Assembly: GCA_008729055.1 (NCBI GenBank) | Contig: SDUX01000007.1 | Span: forward strand, 1,288,064-1,352,063 | Direction of reading: 5' to 3' | Origin: Pyropia haitanensis | Taxonomy: Eukaryota > Rhodophyta > Bangiophyceae > Bangiales > Bangiaceae | Length of the DNA: 64,000 bases | In this document: piece by piece, positions 1 to 10,699 of the stretch | How the letters are laid out: each line of letters starts with the position of its first letter | Numbering within the stretch: position 1 is the stretch's first letter | Notes under the pieces: model-generated | What the model was told of the DNA's origin: nothing | Databases searched by the model: none | Seen by the model: only the letters and a program-made list of their open reading frames with translations | Translations under genes and position numbers: made by a program

Positions 1-300
1 CCCTGGGCGTCCCGCGCCGCGGCGGTCCTGCCCGGCTGACGCCTCGTCGCACCCAACAGTGGCGGCCCGACACACACAGCCGCGCCTTCCCCCCCCCCCC
101 CTATCTCAACAGCGTCTGGTGGCCCGCACCCCCCCCCCCCCCACGCACCCCACCCCCCCCACCCCTTGCGTCGGCAGCGGGTGGCGCCCGCCGCCCCCCA
201 CGCTCGCCGGCCACCCCATATCGGCGGGTGGACCCGGCGCCAGGGGGCGCAGGAGGCAACCTGCGCAGGTGCGGGGGTGGGCGCTGTGGGCCGGCGGCCG

Positions 301-372
301 GCGCAGTGGGTGCTAAACCGTCTCAAAGACAACCTGCTTTTCCGTTGCTTGGCCCGGCCCGCAAGCGGTTGT
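301..372 (+). repeat. partial copy of a dispersed ~230-bp repeat
   Basis: About 60 bp starting with GCGCAGTGGGTGCTAAACCG match the start of the repeat at 29246-29475 and, in inverted orientation, the end of the one at 1279-1513. Similarity fades after about 360, so this is a truncated copy. Confidence 0.75.
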
Positions 373-1278
373 CAACGCCTGTTTTGACAGTGTGAGGCCT
401 GCTTTTTTTCGGTTTTTTTTTGTTTTTGACTTATATGGGTGCCTTTCGGGCCGTCGACGGAGTGCATCTCATACGGAAAGAAGCGTCTGGAGCTGAGCTG
501 TCTGAGCCTACAAAATCACCCGTGTCAACGGACCGAAACGCTTCACTGTACGGCTCCATGCAATCCGCGTCTGGGAAGGTTGCCAACGACCGCAAGGTGG
601 CTTGCGGGCGGCCGCAGAGTACCTTGCGGAAACGCCTCTGCATGGGCCATTGCGGCGGAAATCTCCCGCACTCTGCAGTCCCCGGGAGTAAGAAAAGTGA
701 CGTGGAGGGAGACGCATTGAGGACGCGCTTGACGACACGGCCAGGGTGGATGGCGTAGGCTTGAGGGGTGGCTCTCTCTTCCCCCCCCCCCTTCTCTCCA
801 CTAACCCGCTTCTCTGCTTGCTGGTGGCTCCCTCACCTGTACTCCTCCACGCCCGTCCGCTCCCCCCCCGTTCTCGTCCGCGGGTGCCGCAGTCATGACG
901 GCTTTTTGAGGCGCTGCGGAGCGGCAGCTACTGCAGGCTGTTGTGACTGGAAATTGTGGCGCGGCGCAGGGATAGTGCCCACCGTCAACTTCGCTTCAGC
1001 CGATAGTAGCGTTCTCTCCGGCCTCCCTCTCCCCTCAGCTCTCCTGCGCTTCCCGCTCACTCTCGACGGTAGGTATCGCGATGGAAGCGGCATCCGCTGA
1101 GGCGTAGAAGCCGGCCTCTGGCTGTCTGCGGCAGGTGGTGGTGATACTCCGCCTTGAGGTGTGCGGCTCCACTGCGGAGCTGGCGCAGGTAAACGAGCTG
1201 CTGCTGTCTCAGCGGAAGAGCGAGTACTCGGCGCTGGTCCAGGTAGCCAAGACGGCCCAGGGCTTCGAACACCTGTTC

Positions 1279-1513
1279 CGTCCCGGCCTCTGATTGGGTA
1301 CATTTCGACGGTTGTTGACAGTCGCAGCGTGGGAGATTTTTGCAAAGGGCCGCGCAAGAATGACAGACTTGAGGACGCAAGCAGACTCCGCACAAAAATC
1401 TTGCTTGTCCACACAGACTGGCTTGCGGAAAAGCAAGATCCCACGCAAGCCCGCAAGGGGCCCCGCAACCGAAAAAGCAGGTTTTTCTTGAGACGGTTTA
1501 GCACCCACTGCGC
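1279..1513 (-). repeat. full copy of the dispersed ~230-bp repeat
   Basis: The reverse complement of this stretch aligns almost end to end with 29246-29475. Both share GTGCTAAACCGTCTCAA, a long block around ACAAGCAAGATTTTTGTGCG, and the CCCAATCAGAGGCCGGGAC end. I see no terminal inverted repeats and no coding potential. It looks like a short interspersed or non-autonomous element of unknown class. Confidence 0.8.
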
Positions 1514-1515
1514 GG

Positions 1516-1619
1516 GGCATTGGGCGACCCGGCGCGCTGGGCTGCCCAATGGGAGTGGCCATGGGATGGCATTGGGCGACCCGGCGCGCTGGGCTGCCCA
1601 ATGGGAGTGGCCATGGCGT
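1516..1619 (+). repeat. 52-bp direct tandem duplication, each unit with a palindrome
   Basis: Two adjacent 52-bp units (1516-1567 and 1568-1619) differ only in their last few bases. Each unit contains an inverted repeat with 8-bp arms, CATTGGGC and GCCCAATG, around a GC-rich loop. The array directly abuts the dispersed repeat at 1279-1513. Confidence 0.85.
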
Positions 1620-2054
1620 GGGGTGAGCGCGGTTTTTGGGGTTCTCGTCAAAGAGCAAAAGGTAGATGACAAAGGCCGGCACCGCCGCCCCCGCCGCCGC
1701 GCCGGGCGGGGGCGCGCGGCCGCCCGCCGCGGCCGCGGCAGCGGGGGCAGCGGCCCCCCCTCCGCCACCCTCCCCCCAGTAGCAGCTGCGGCAGCAGCCG
1801 CTGCCACGCAGGCCGGCACGAGCGTCGCCGAGACGTGCACAACAGAACGCCCCCGACCGAAAGTGGTGGCGGAGTGCCATAGAGCCCCACCCAGGGCCAA
1901 CAACCGCAGAAACAGAGACGCATCCGTTTATCTCTCCGTGGTTCCTCGCCGCGGACTATACAATGGCAGGGAGGCACGCAGCACAAAAAAGCACAACAAA
2001 AATACAACAACGCAGAGCGAGTGGACCAGAGGAAACGCCGCCCTGCGAGTCCCC

Positions 2055-2885
2055 TCAGGCCGGTGAGGATCCCGCTGCTGGGGCAGTCCAGGCCTCCCCA
2101 GCCCCTCCTCCTTGCTCCGCGTCGACCGCGGCGCTCGTCCGCGTCTCCCCCTCCAAGCCTCCACCCCCCCCTGCGGCAGCACCCTCCCCACTGGGCACAC
2201 CACCCCCCTCCTCAACCCCGGTCCGTACCTCCCCGTCGTCCGCGTCGCCCACCACCCCCTTTCGGCACACGGGGCACGACGCGGCGGCGCCCTCCCGCGC
2301 CGCCCACCGTGACACGCACGCGGCGTGGAAGTCGTGCCCACAGCGGAGGGTGCACACCCACGGGGACGCGCCCGCCGCACGCCGCGGCGCCGTCGGCTGC
2401 TCGCCGCCGCCATCCACGCTCAGCCGGTTGAGGCACACCGCACACGTCCGGCGGGGGGCCTCGACGGGGCACGCCGGCGCCGTGCCGCCGACAATCGCGT
2501 TGCGGACGGCCCGCATCACGGGTGGCAGCGCCGTCGCGGCGGGTTGTGGCGGGGTGGGGGGGGTGGCTGCCAGGCGGCCGGCCGGCCGCGGCGGTGGGGG
2601 GCGGAGGCCACAGCACCGCGGGGCGGCAGACAGGGAGTGCCGGCGCGGGGAGGGTGGCGCGTCCACCACGGCGGCCGCCATGGGGTGGCCACGAGGCCCG
2701 GGCAACGGCGTCGGCGTCGGCCGTGGCTGCCACGGCCACGCGCCCCGCCGGACAACGATGGCGCGCAGGGATGAAAAGAGGAGGGCCACCACCAACAGCG
2801 ACCCGACCGCGATGAGCGCCCACGATGCAGGGGAGAGGGAGCGGTCCTCGGTGGCATCGCGCACCACCGTGGCGGACAGCCCCAT
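2055..2885 (-). CDS. membrane-anchored RING-H2 E3 ubiquitin ligase
   Basis: A 276-residue protein starting at an ATG (complement of 2883-2885). One hydrophobic segment lies at about residues 20-45, followed by Arg-rich residues and a Pro/Ala-rich linker. A RING-H2 finger spans 148-207: CAVC at 148-151, then C178/C182, H184, H187 and C190, ending with CPVC at 204-207. The order C-x2-C ... C-x-H-x2-H-x2-C ... C-x2-C fits the ATL/RNF-type C3H2C3 finger of E2-dependent ubiquitin ligases. The acidic, Gly-rich tail (211-276) has no recognisable domain. I infer a single-pass membrane ligase with a cytosolic RING; substrate unknown. The first finger loop is unusually long (about 26 residues between C151 and C178). 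A TATA-like box lies about 290 bp upstream. Confidence 0.82.
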   Translation of the reverse strand: MGLSATVVRDATEDRSLSPASWALIAVGSLLVVALLFSSLRAIVVRRGAWPWQPRPTPTPLPGPRGHPMAAAVVDAPPSPRRHSLSAAPRCCGLRPPPPRPAGRLAATPPTPPQPAATALPPVMRAVRNAIVGGTAPACPVEAPRRTCAVCLNRLSVDGGGEQPTAPRRAAGASPWVCTLRCGHDFHAACVSRWAAREGAAASCPVCRKGVVGDADDGEVRTGVEEGGGVPSGEGAAAGGGGGLEGETRTSAAVDAEQGGGAGEAWTAPAAGSSPA

Positions 2886-5363
2886 CCTACGCTCCCGCGG
2901 GCAGAGGAAAGAGGGGGGAGGGGAGAGGGGAGGGAGAGCAGAGGAAGGCTAGGTACGGGCCTTGGGCGTGTCGGAGATGGGGAACAGCCAGAGTGTAGGG
3001 TACAGAGGGGGGGGCACCGGGCTCCCAGAGTGAACAGCAGGAACAGGGGGGAGAGTGGATGGGGAGAGGACGCCAACGTTGTCGAGGAGAAGAGGTGAGC
3101 GAGAGGGAGCGAGGTGGCGTTGGCTGGCGTGGACGACTGAGCTGCCGCCGCTTTCGTCGGCCGCATCTCCCCAGTTTTATACCCATCCCCGAGGCAGCCG
3201 AGCAGACAGACGGGAGTCTCATGCGCGCGCGACCCCCCCGCGGTTGCCGACAGAGCGGGTGTGGCGAGATACAACAGGCCGGGGAGAGTCTCGGCAAGCA
3301 GGATCGGCCGGGCCGGCGGCATCCTTCTCCGGCAGTCGGCACGCCTCTCGAGGATTCCACAGGTGACTGCAGGGGGAATGGAGGTGGAAGCCTACGCAGC
3401 CAAGACGCTCCGCGCAGGCCTGAGCGCGCACGTGCTGGAGCCGGTGTCATCGAGGCCGCGCCCGTGCCGCCCACGCGCGACCGACCGCCGCGCGCGGGCG
3501 CTCCATCCGGACCGGTAGAGGACGAGGCAACGGACGCGGGACGACGGTGCGATAGCGTCTGGGCCAACCAGAGCCACCCATACGAGCGTGGACCGCCGCG
3601 TGATTGAGCTGTCAGCCACCGGGCGGGGCCTGGTGGACGCGTGGCAGAGTGCGGTGGTGGATTGGGTGAGGGTGTGGCCCTCGCTGCGCGGCCGCGGGTC
3701 AGCCATCTGGTCGAAATCCTGCCACTCACGCCTCAGCGGATCTGCGAGGCGGAACATCCTCTGTGCCGTCGTCGCGCTTTGGCGGCCTGGTGCGGACAGC
3801 TGATTGGCGCAGATCAACTTCACGCATGTCGCGGCCGTGCGTTGAGCGCAGGCAGATTGTCGAGATTCTCGCGGCGGGCGCACTGCTCGGACCAACAGTT
3901 TCGCCAGCCGGTGGTCTGGCACTCGCCCACCGCGGCCGCACAGTGAGATCATGCAACGGACTCACTGTACGCGCTCAGGCAGGGACGCGCACAAAGAAAA
4001 GCGGAGGAAGGCAACATACACACAGACAGACTGTAGCGCCCTGGCGTTTGCCAGACACCACTTCGTTCGCTGACGAGACACGCCGAAGACGAGACAGATC
4101 ACAGTCTACCGCGGGCAGCCTCCCCGCCCCTCCTTCCTCTTGGGTTCGTCCAAAGACGCAACCGGCAGAGTTGCTCGTCATGGAAGCGGTGACCATCTGC
4201 AAGCATGCACGAGGCTGTCGTGAGCAGGGGGGGGACCGCAGCACGGAAGAAGAGCACCATTCTTTCAGAGGAAGATGCTGCCAACACGGAGTGTGCATCT
4301 TCGGCAGAGGGGCTATGGAATGCCATCCCTCCCGCATCCTAGCGAAGCGCTTTCTCCGTCGCTCCTCCCTGCCTGCTCGAGGAGCGTGTCCCCCTCCCTT
4401 CTGCCCCCTGTCGCCGTCAACAGCGCTGCCATCGGTAGCGCTCAACGGCAGCCGCCAGCGGGACCCCCTCCCGTACGAGGACGACTGTTTGGTCGGCGCC
4501 ACCCGGCGGAGCGCCACCTCCACCCCCACCCCTCGCTCAACCGGTGGCGGCAGCCAGAGGGAGGTGTTCTACCGTACCGCCCACGGCCGAAAAGGCGACG
4601 GCCGCGGGGGACGGGGCGGCTGGTCGTCAGCCTGCCGTCGCCCTTGGCACCGACTGCGCGGGAGTGCGTTTGATACCATCCCACAAACGGTACACCTCCC
4701 TTCAACTGCACAGGTACAGGGATGCGTTGGACCCCTTCCTTGTCAACGCCCCGATGCAAAAGAAAACAGGCAACGACGAATGTCGGCGCCGCCGCCCTCC
4801 CCTCGCTCTCAATTTCTCGTGTCCCACCCGCAGTCTGACCGCGGCCTTGCGGGCGGGGATCCGTTGGCAGCCAAGCCGTCCACCTCCCAAAGTTCCTTGC
4901 CAGGTGGCCGGCGGCACTGCGCCCCTCCCCCCCCCACTTCTATCCGACCCAGCTCTCTTTCCCAACCAGACCTCTGGGACCTGTTTCTCTCTTCTGGGAG
5001 GGAGCATCGCACTGGGACGTCGCCGGCACAACACCGCATGGCGCGGCTCCGAAATTCCTCCCGCCACGTTTCGGACTATCGAGAGTTCCGTACAGTTAAG
5101 TACAATCACGCCGCACGGATCTGCCGACCCGGACAGCATCCATGATGTGCGTGGCCACCGGCAGCACCACGCCTCTTGCACTGCTGTATTGGCAGCGTGC
5201 AACAACATCGTTCCCCTCTAGCATCCTCCGTACCACCCCACGCCGGCTGTCGTCCGCACTCCCTTTGCTGCCTTCCTCCCCTCCGCGCCCTCCCATCCCC
5301 CATCCCCCTCCCGCACCCCTCCTCCTCTCACCTACGCGTGTCCCGCGCCCCCCCTCGGACAGA
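2886..5363. other. intergenic region between divergent genes
   Basis: This 2.5-kb stretch separates the RING-H2 gene (-) from the PBDC1 homologue (+), so it should contain both promoters. Long open frames occur on both strands (for example 3763-5145 plus), but they show no recognisable domain and have atypical composition. I assign no gene. A TATA-like box sits at 3175-3181. Confidence 0.5.
3175..3181 (-). promoter_or_regulatory. TATA-like box for the RING-H2 gene
   Basis: The minus strand reads TATAAAA in an otherwise GC-rich stretch, about 290 bp upstream of the RING-H2 start codon. The spacing leaves room for a 5' UTR of about 260 bp. Confidence 0.45.
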
Positions 5364-6322
5364 ATGAAGACTACCACGGACCCGCTCCTCTCCGACGATG
5401 TCTACGGCAACGACGCGGCGGTCGAGGCCAACTGGGCGGCCGAGGCAGTTGCGTTTGCCGAGCGCCACTTGCTGCTGCTTGCGTCGATGCCGTCGCCGGC
5501 GGACGTCAAGTTGACGCCGTACGTTGCGGCACTGGGTTTGTTGTCTTTGTCTTGATGCCCGCCCGTCCGCAGCATGTTTGCGTGCATGCGTGCATGCGTG
5601 CATGCCTGTGTGTGTGCGTGCGTGCGTGCGTGTGTTTGTGTGTGCGTGGGCGTGTGGCGAGGCGGGAAGGGGAGAGAGTTTTTGAAAGAAGGCTGGACGA
5701 CGGCGACGGGCAGGCTCGGCTGCCCGCACTAGCCACGCGGCTGTCGTGGAGGTGGTGTCGCCTGTGGGCGCGTGTGGGCCATCGTGGGGGTCCGCCGCCC
5801 AACGGGCTACTGATGCTGTTCTCGCCCTGCTCCTCGCTCCCCCATCTCTACTGTGAGAGGCGGCGCGAGTCCGACCCCGTGTGGCCTCCCATGTTGGTGG
5901 CGACGCCCCTTCTCCTCTGTTTCCCCCGACCCATCTTGGCGGTGCCGGTCGGTCCTCTCTGCGACGTTGTCTCCCCCCTCTGCACCTTCCCACTCCCCCC
6001 CTGCCCCCTTTCGCAACGCAGGGACGATGCAGGCCTCCTCGCGGCATTCCGCGCTGCCTTTCCCACTATGAACGTGGCGGTTGTGGCGGAGGCGCCAATG
6101 AAGTCGGCGGCCGGCAAGGCCCTCTGGAGGGCCTTCCTCGAGGGCCCCGCGAAGGCGATTAGCCCCGACTATGCGTTTGGCACGCTCCTCCGCCTCGACG
6201 CGACGGGCGGGTACACGGCGGAGAACACCACCCTCGTGTCGCGGGGCGTCTTTTACGCGGTTGAGGCGGCACGCAACGCGGAGGGGTCGCACGACGGGGT
6301 GGACTTTGAGGCGCTCGCGTAA
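5364..6322 (+). CDS. PBDC1: PBDC1 / YPL225W family protein (two exons)
   Basis: Exons 5364-5518 and 6022-6322 join to a 151-residue protein. The intron (5519-6021, 503 bp) has donor GTACGT and acceptor CGCAG. Splicing in this phase turns KLTPY into KLTPDDAGLLAAFRAAF, which matches the family pattern (human: LTKVDD...FRKNF). Exon 2 carries the family hallmarks FLEGPAKAISPDYAFGTLL, RLDATGGYTAENT and VEAARNAEG. The family is also called polysaccharide biosynthesis domain-containing protein 1; yeast YPL225W has been linked to biogenesis of the translation factor eEF1A. Length matches the compact family core. The intron holds a CATGCGTG/GT-rich microsatellite. The assignment is strong; only the exact start (first ATG, codon 1) is less certain. 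Confidence 0.9.
5578..5648 (+). repeat. (GTGC/GCAT)n microsatellite inside the PBDC1 intron
   Basis: Alternating TGCATGCG and TGTGTGCG units run through the 5' third of the intron. Confidence 0.8.
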
Positions 6323-6353
6323 CCGTAGCGAGCCAAGGGGGGCAGGGGGATGA

Positions 6354-6380
6354 GGGGGGGGGGGGGGGGGGGGGGGGGGG
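6354..6380 (+). repeat. 27-base G homopolymer
   Basis: An uninterrupted G run just downstream of PBDC1. It is one of many such tracts in the window; others include 10118-10143 (26 G) and 10193-10211 (19 G). Such runs can form G-quadruplexes and are error-prone in sequencing. Confidence 0.9.
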
Positions 6381-6818
6381 TTGGGTGCGTGTCAGATTGC
6401 CGAGGGGGAACTGGAGGGTGGGTGCCACGGGTGGGGGTCCCCACGAGGCTCGTCGCGCCGGGACCACCACCCCACCAAGGAAATGCAGCGGTGCTGTGCT
6501 GCCGGCGGCAGCGCCGCGGCCCGCCCGCGCGCGCCGCCGCGGCGGCGGCTGCCGGCCACGCCGGCGGCGCCCACGCGCGCACACACCCCGTTTCCGTGGC
6601 CGACGCGGCGGCGGCGGTGGCGGCGGCCGCGAGCCGCGCCGCGCGCTCCCCCCCACATCCCTCACCCCCCCCCAGCGCGTGCGGTCTGCCGCTGCGCGGG
6701 GCGGTCGTAGTGGAGCGGCCTGCCACGCGCTCCGTTCGCTTCGCGCGTCCTATATTTTTATTCCTTTTGTATTTCTTTTTTTTTTTTTTTCGCCCCGGGC
6801 CCCCCCCTCGTCACGCGA

Positions 6819-7655
6819 TCACGCGCGCTGGCTCTCCTCTTGGGGGGGGGTGCACCACGAGCGCCGCCCGCCACCCCCCCCCCCCTCCACCCGCACCACA
6901 CAGTCAATGATAGCGTGGGTGGCGGGCGTCGCGTCCGCTGGCCCCCTCCTCCCGGCACCCCCCCCCCCGCCGCCGCCGTCCCCGTCGCCGTCCCCGTCGC
7001 CGTTGGTGGCGCCGCCGCCATTGCCGTTGCCGTCGCCCACCCACACGACGGGCAGGCGGCCGCGGGTGCGCGCGGCGACGCGGACGACGCGCCGCGGGCA
7101 CGCCCACCCGGGAGGGGTGCCCACCACCGCGAGCGTCACCGGCACGGCGGCGGCATTGACAAACACCGCGTGGCGGGCGGTAGTGGTGGTGGTGGTGGTG
7201 GTGGTGGTGGTGGTGAGGGCGTCGGTCGCGTCGGTAGCGGTGGCGGCGGTGGTGGTGGTGGTGGTGGTGGTGGCGGCGGCCGTGGTGGCGGCCGTCGTAG
7301 CGGTGGTGGTGGCGGCGGTCGTCGCGGTGACGGTGGGCGGGGTGCCGTGGGTGGTGGCGCCGGCGGCGGCGCCCGCGTCAGCGGCGGCGGCCCACGACAG
7401 GAGCGGCGCCGCAAAGTAGGCGCACCGGCGGGCGGCGACGGCGACGGGCACGCCCAGGCTGCGCGTACCCCCCCCCCGGACGGGCGTCGCGGCGAGGCGG
7501 AGGGTGGCGCCCGCCGCCGCCGCGGCGGCGGCGGCGGCGGCGGCGGCGGGCCCGTCGTCGGCCGCCGGCGCCCCGCCCCCCGACCGGACCAGCCACACCA
7601 CCCCGCGGCCGCCAGGCGGGAGCGTCAGCGACGGCGCCGACGCGAGCGCCACGCC

Positions 7656-7702
<47 letters not shown>

Positions 7703-7989
7703 GAGGGGGGTCCAGCCAGACGCGGACGGCCAAGGCGGCGGTCGTGCTGCCATTCGCGACGGGCACGGCGGTGGCGGGGTGGGCGTCGGTGAGGGTGATG
7801 GGGGCGGGGGTGGTGGGGGGGGGGGGGGAGCGCCCGCCGCACCCGCGGCGGCGGCAGCGGCAGCGGCGGCGGCGGCCAGCCGGCGAGGGAGCAGCAAGCC
7901 CGGGTGCGGCGGCGTGGGGGGTGTCGCCGCGCGCCCGCCGCCGCCCGCGCCGACGCCGCCGCTCCCGTCTGGTGGGGCGAGCACCGGCA

Positions 7990-8042
<53 letters not shown>

Positions 8043-8753
8043 CGCCCGTCCGCCGCCTCCTCCCCCTCGTACAGCCGCTCCGCCCCCTCCTCCACCCCCG
8101 TGTCGCCGTCGGCCGGCTCGGGCAGCAGCGGCGTGACGAGGTGCACGTCCACCACCCGCTCCACGGCGCCCGCCGACACGACCACCCGCCCGCGGATGAC
8201 GCCACCCCCCGGTGGCACGGCGCCCCCGCCGCCGCCGCCGTCGCCGCCGCCGCCACGGTCCTTGGCCACGCCCGTCTCCCCCCCCCCCCCACGGCAGCGG
8301 CGGCGTCGGCGGCGGCGGCCGCCGGCGCCCCCCCCCCCCCACCACCGGCGGGTCCCCCACCACCGACACGCAAAACGTGTGGCGGCCGCCCGGCGGCAGC
8401 CACACCCGCCGCACCCCCCTCCCCCAGTCGGCAACCAGCCGCGGCGACCGCGGCGGCGGCGGCGGCGACGGCGGGGGGAGCGACAGCGTCAGGCCCACGC
8501 CGACGGCGCCCGCATTCGTCACGGCCGCCCCCGCCGGCCGGCCGTAGGCGTCAAACGCGAGGCGCACCCGCCGTGGCGGGGACGCGGGCGGCGCGTCGGG
8601 CGGGGGGGGGGGTGCCGGGGGGGGGGGGTCGCCGCCGCGTAGGCTGACCGGATCGTCGTCCGGGTGTGGGGGGTGGTGGGTGGCGCCGCGGACGCGCCGC
8701 CCGCCGCCGCCGGTGGGGTGGGGGTGGGCGTGCCGACGGGTTCCGCCGCCGCG

Positions 8754-8785
<32 letters not shown>

Positions 8786-8894
8786 GGCGGTGGCGGTGGC
8801 CGCGGCCGTGTCGTTGGCCGCGCCGAGCGCGTGGACGCCCCAGACGGCGCGCACGCCCGTGGCGGTGAGGGTGAGGGTGGCGAGCCGCCCGCGC

Positions 8895-8943
<49 letters not shown>

Positions 8944-9095
8944 TGGCGGCGGCGGTGAGCGCCACCGCCGCCACCGCCGGCCCGACCGCCGCCGCCGCGG
9001 CGGTCAGGCGGAGCGTCACCCCACCAGCCGCGTCGGCCGTCCAGTGGCGGCCGCGGAGGCAGACGGCCAGCGCGGCGGCGGCGGCGGCGGCGGCG

Positions 9096-9138
<43 letters not shown>

Positions 9139-9752
9139 GCACGGCGTGCGGCGGCGGCGCGTCGACCACGTCGGCAACGAGGAGCGTGCCGGGCGGCGCC
9201 ACGCCCGGCAGCGTCACCGCGTAGGCGGTGACCCCGCCCGCCGCCACCCGCCCCGCGTCGGCGGTGAGGCGGCGCCCCGTGGCGGTGGCGGCGGCCGCCT
9301 CGTCAACGACCACGACGGGCAGGGGCCACGGCGGGAGGCCGCCGCCCGTGCCCGTCGGGTCGTCGAGGACGAGCACCCGGGCGGCGGCGGCGGCGGCGTG
9401 TGGCGGGGGGGGGTGCCGCTCGTCGCGGCAGAGGGGGGGGTGCCGAGCGGCGTGGGAGGGCGGAAGGTGCTGAGGGGGGGGGAGGGGGGAGGGGGGGGGG
9501 TCCGCAGGGGGGGGGGGAGGGGGGGGAGTCTGGCGTCGTTGGCGTCGCGGGCAAAGTTGGCACCGCAGTGCGGGGGGGGTGCCGCCGGCGGGCGGCGCCG
9601 AGGGGGGGGGGGACGCCGGGGGGGGGGCGCCGCCACGCAGCCGTGGGGGGGGCGTCCCGCCCGCCGGCGGCGGCCGCCCCGGCCGGCCGCGGGGGCTGCC
9701 CGGCGGCGTCCCCACCGGCGGCGGCGGCGCCGCCGCCGCCGCCGCCGGCGCT

Positions 9753-9788
<36 letters not shown>

Positions 9789-10699
9789 GCCGCTGCCGCC
9801 GTGTCGGCTGCGGCCCGGGGTTGCGGGGCGTCCCCCCCCCCGGCGGCGGCCTCCCCCCCCCCCCCCCCCCCCCGCACGGGCGTGGGCGGCCAGCCCGGGT
9901 GGCGCGCCCGCCCGCCGGCGGGGCCGCCCCACAAGCAGGAGCGCCCCCCAAAGTACCCCGCCGGGTCAAAGCCCCGCGCCAGCGCCGCCGCGTTGGCCGC
10001 CGCCTCCGCCGCCGCCGCCGCGGCCGCCGCCGACGGGGGGGTGCCGCCGGTGGGGGGCGGGCCGCCGCCGCCGGCGGCGGCGGTGATGGTGGTGGTGGTG
10101 GTGGTGGTGGTGGTGGTGGGGGGGGGGGGGGGGGGGGGGGGGGAGCCGCGCCGCCGCCGGGGGGGGGGGGGACCGACGGGTGGGAAGGGTGAGGGGGGGG
10201 GGGGGGGGGGGTGAGCCGAGCACCGCCGCCATCTCGGTCGCGAGTGTCACGCCGGGGCGGGCAAAGAAGGCGGCCTTGACGGCGGGGGGGGGGGAGGGGG
10301 GGGGGTCCCCGCCCCGGGGGGGGTCCCCACGCCGCCACGTGCCGCCCGGTCGGCGGCCGCGGCGGTCGCCGCGGCGGCCGACGCCGCCGCGGCCGCGGCG
10401 GCGGCGGCGACCCTGTCGTTGCCACCACCACCACCGCCGCCGCCATTGTGGTTGCCGTCCCCGTCCCCGTCGCCGTGCACAAACGACCACTCGTCGCTGC
10501 CGGTAGCGCGGCCGCCACCACCACCACCACCACCCCCACCACCACCGCCGCCGCCGCCGCCGCCAGCCGCCACCGCCGCGGCGGCGGGGGTGGGCGCGGC
10601 GGCCGCCGACGCCGCCCAGCCGTCTGGCCCGCCGCGGCCATCCGCTGGGGCGGCGGGCAGGGGGACCGCCGCCGCGGTGGTGGCCGCGGCGGGGCGCAT
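6819..10699 (-). CDS. frame-interrupted coding region, Ala/Pro/Gly-rich with beta-sandwich-like segments
   Basis: I do not recognise this gene. Protein-like sequence on the minus strand switches between three frames. Examples: FFARPGVTLATEMAAVLG near 10205-10285; LARGFDPAGYFGG near 9935-9990; TAYAVTLPGVAPPGTLLVAD near 9160-9230; RLAFDAYGRPAGAAVTNAG near 8500-8570; VERVVDVHLVTPLLPEPADG near 8100-8180; LAVRVWLDPP near 7690-7740; VFVNAAAVPVTLAV near 7130-7170; stop at 6819-6821. Each frame change falls near a long G/C run, as in the D-amino-acid oxidase here, so homopolymer indels are the likeliest cause. Recurrent LPPGGR motifs after Val/Thr/Leu-rich strands suggest tandem Ig-like beta sandwiches; a Trs120/TRAPPC9-like protein is a weak guess. 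The start is uncertain (ATG at 10699). Confidence 0.4.

Larger units (their letters stand above)
1..2054. other. gene-free left end
   Basis: I find no convincing gene here. Open frames exist on both strands, but they are GC-driven and contain no domain I recognise. The stretch holds one partial and one full copy of a dispersed repeat, a 52-bp tandem duplication, and a T-rich patch at about 390-430. At 1080-1290 the plus strand has a short helix-like reading frame that is interrupted by TAG and runs into the repeat; it could be an exon relic, but nothing else supports that. Confidence 0.5.

Noticed and set aside
1080..1290. Possible exon with a helix-like frame on the plus strand
   Set aside because: A TAG follows soon after the ATG, no splice partner is evident, and it ends inside a dispersed repeat.
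3763..5145. A 460-codon plus-strand ORF upstream of PBDC1
   Set aside because: No recognisable domain, no supported ATG context, and Ser/Arg/Pro-rich composition typical of random GC-rich frames.
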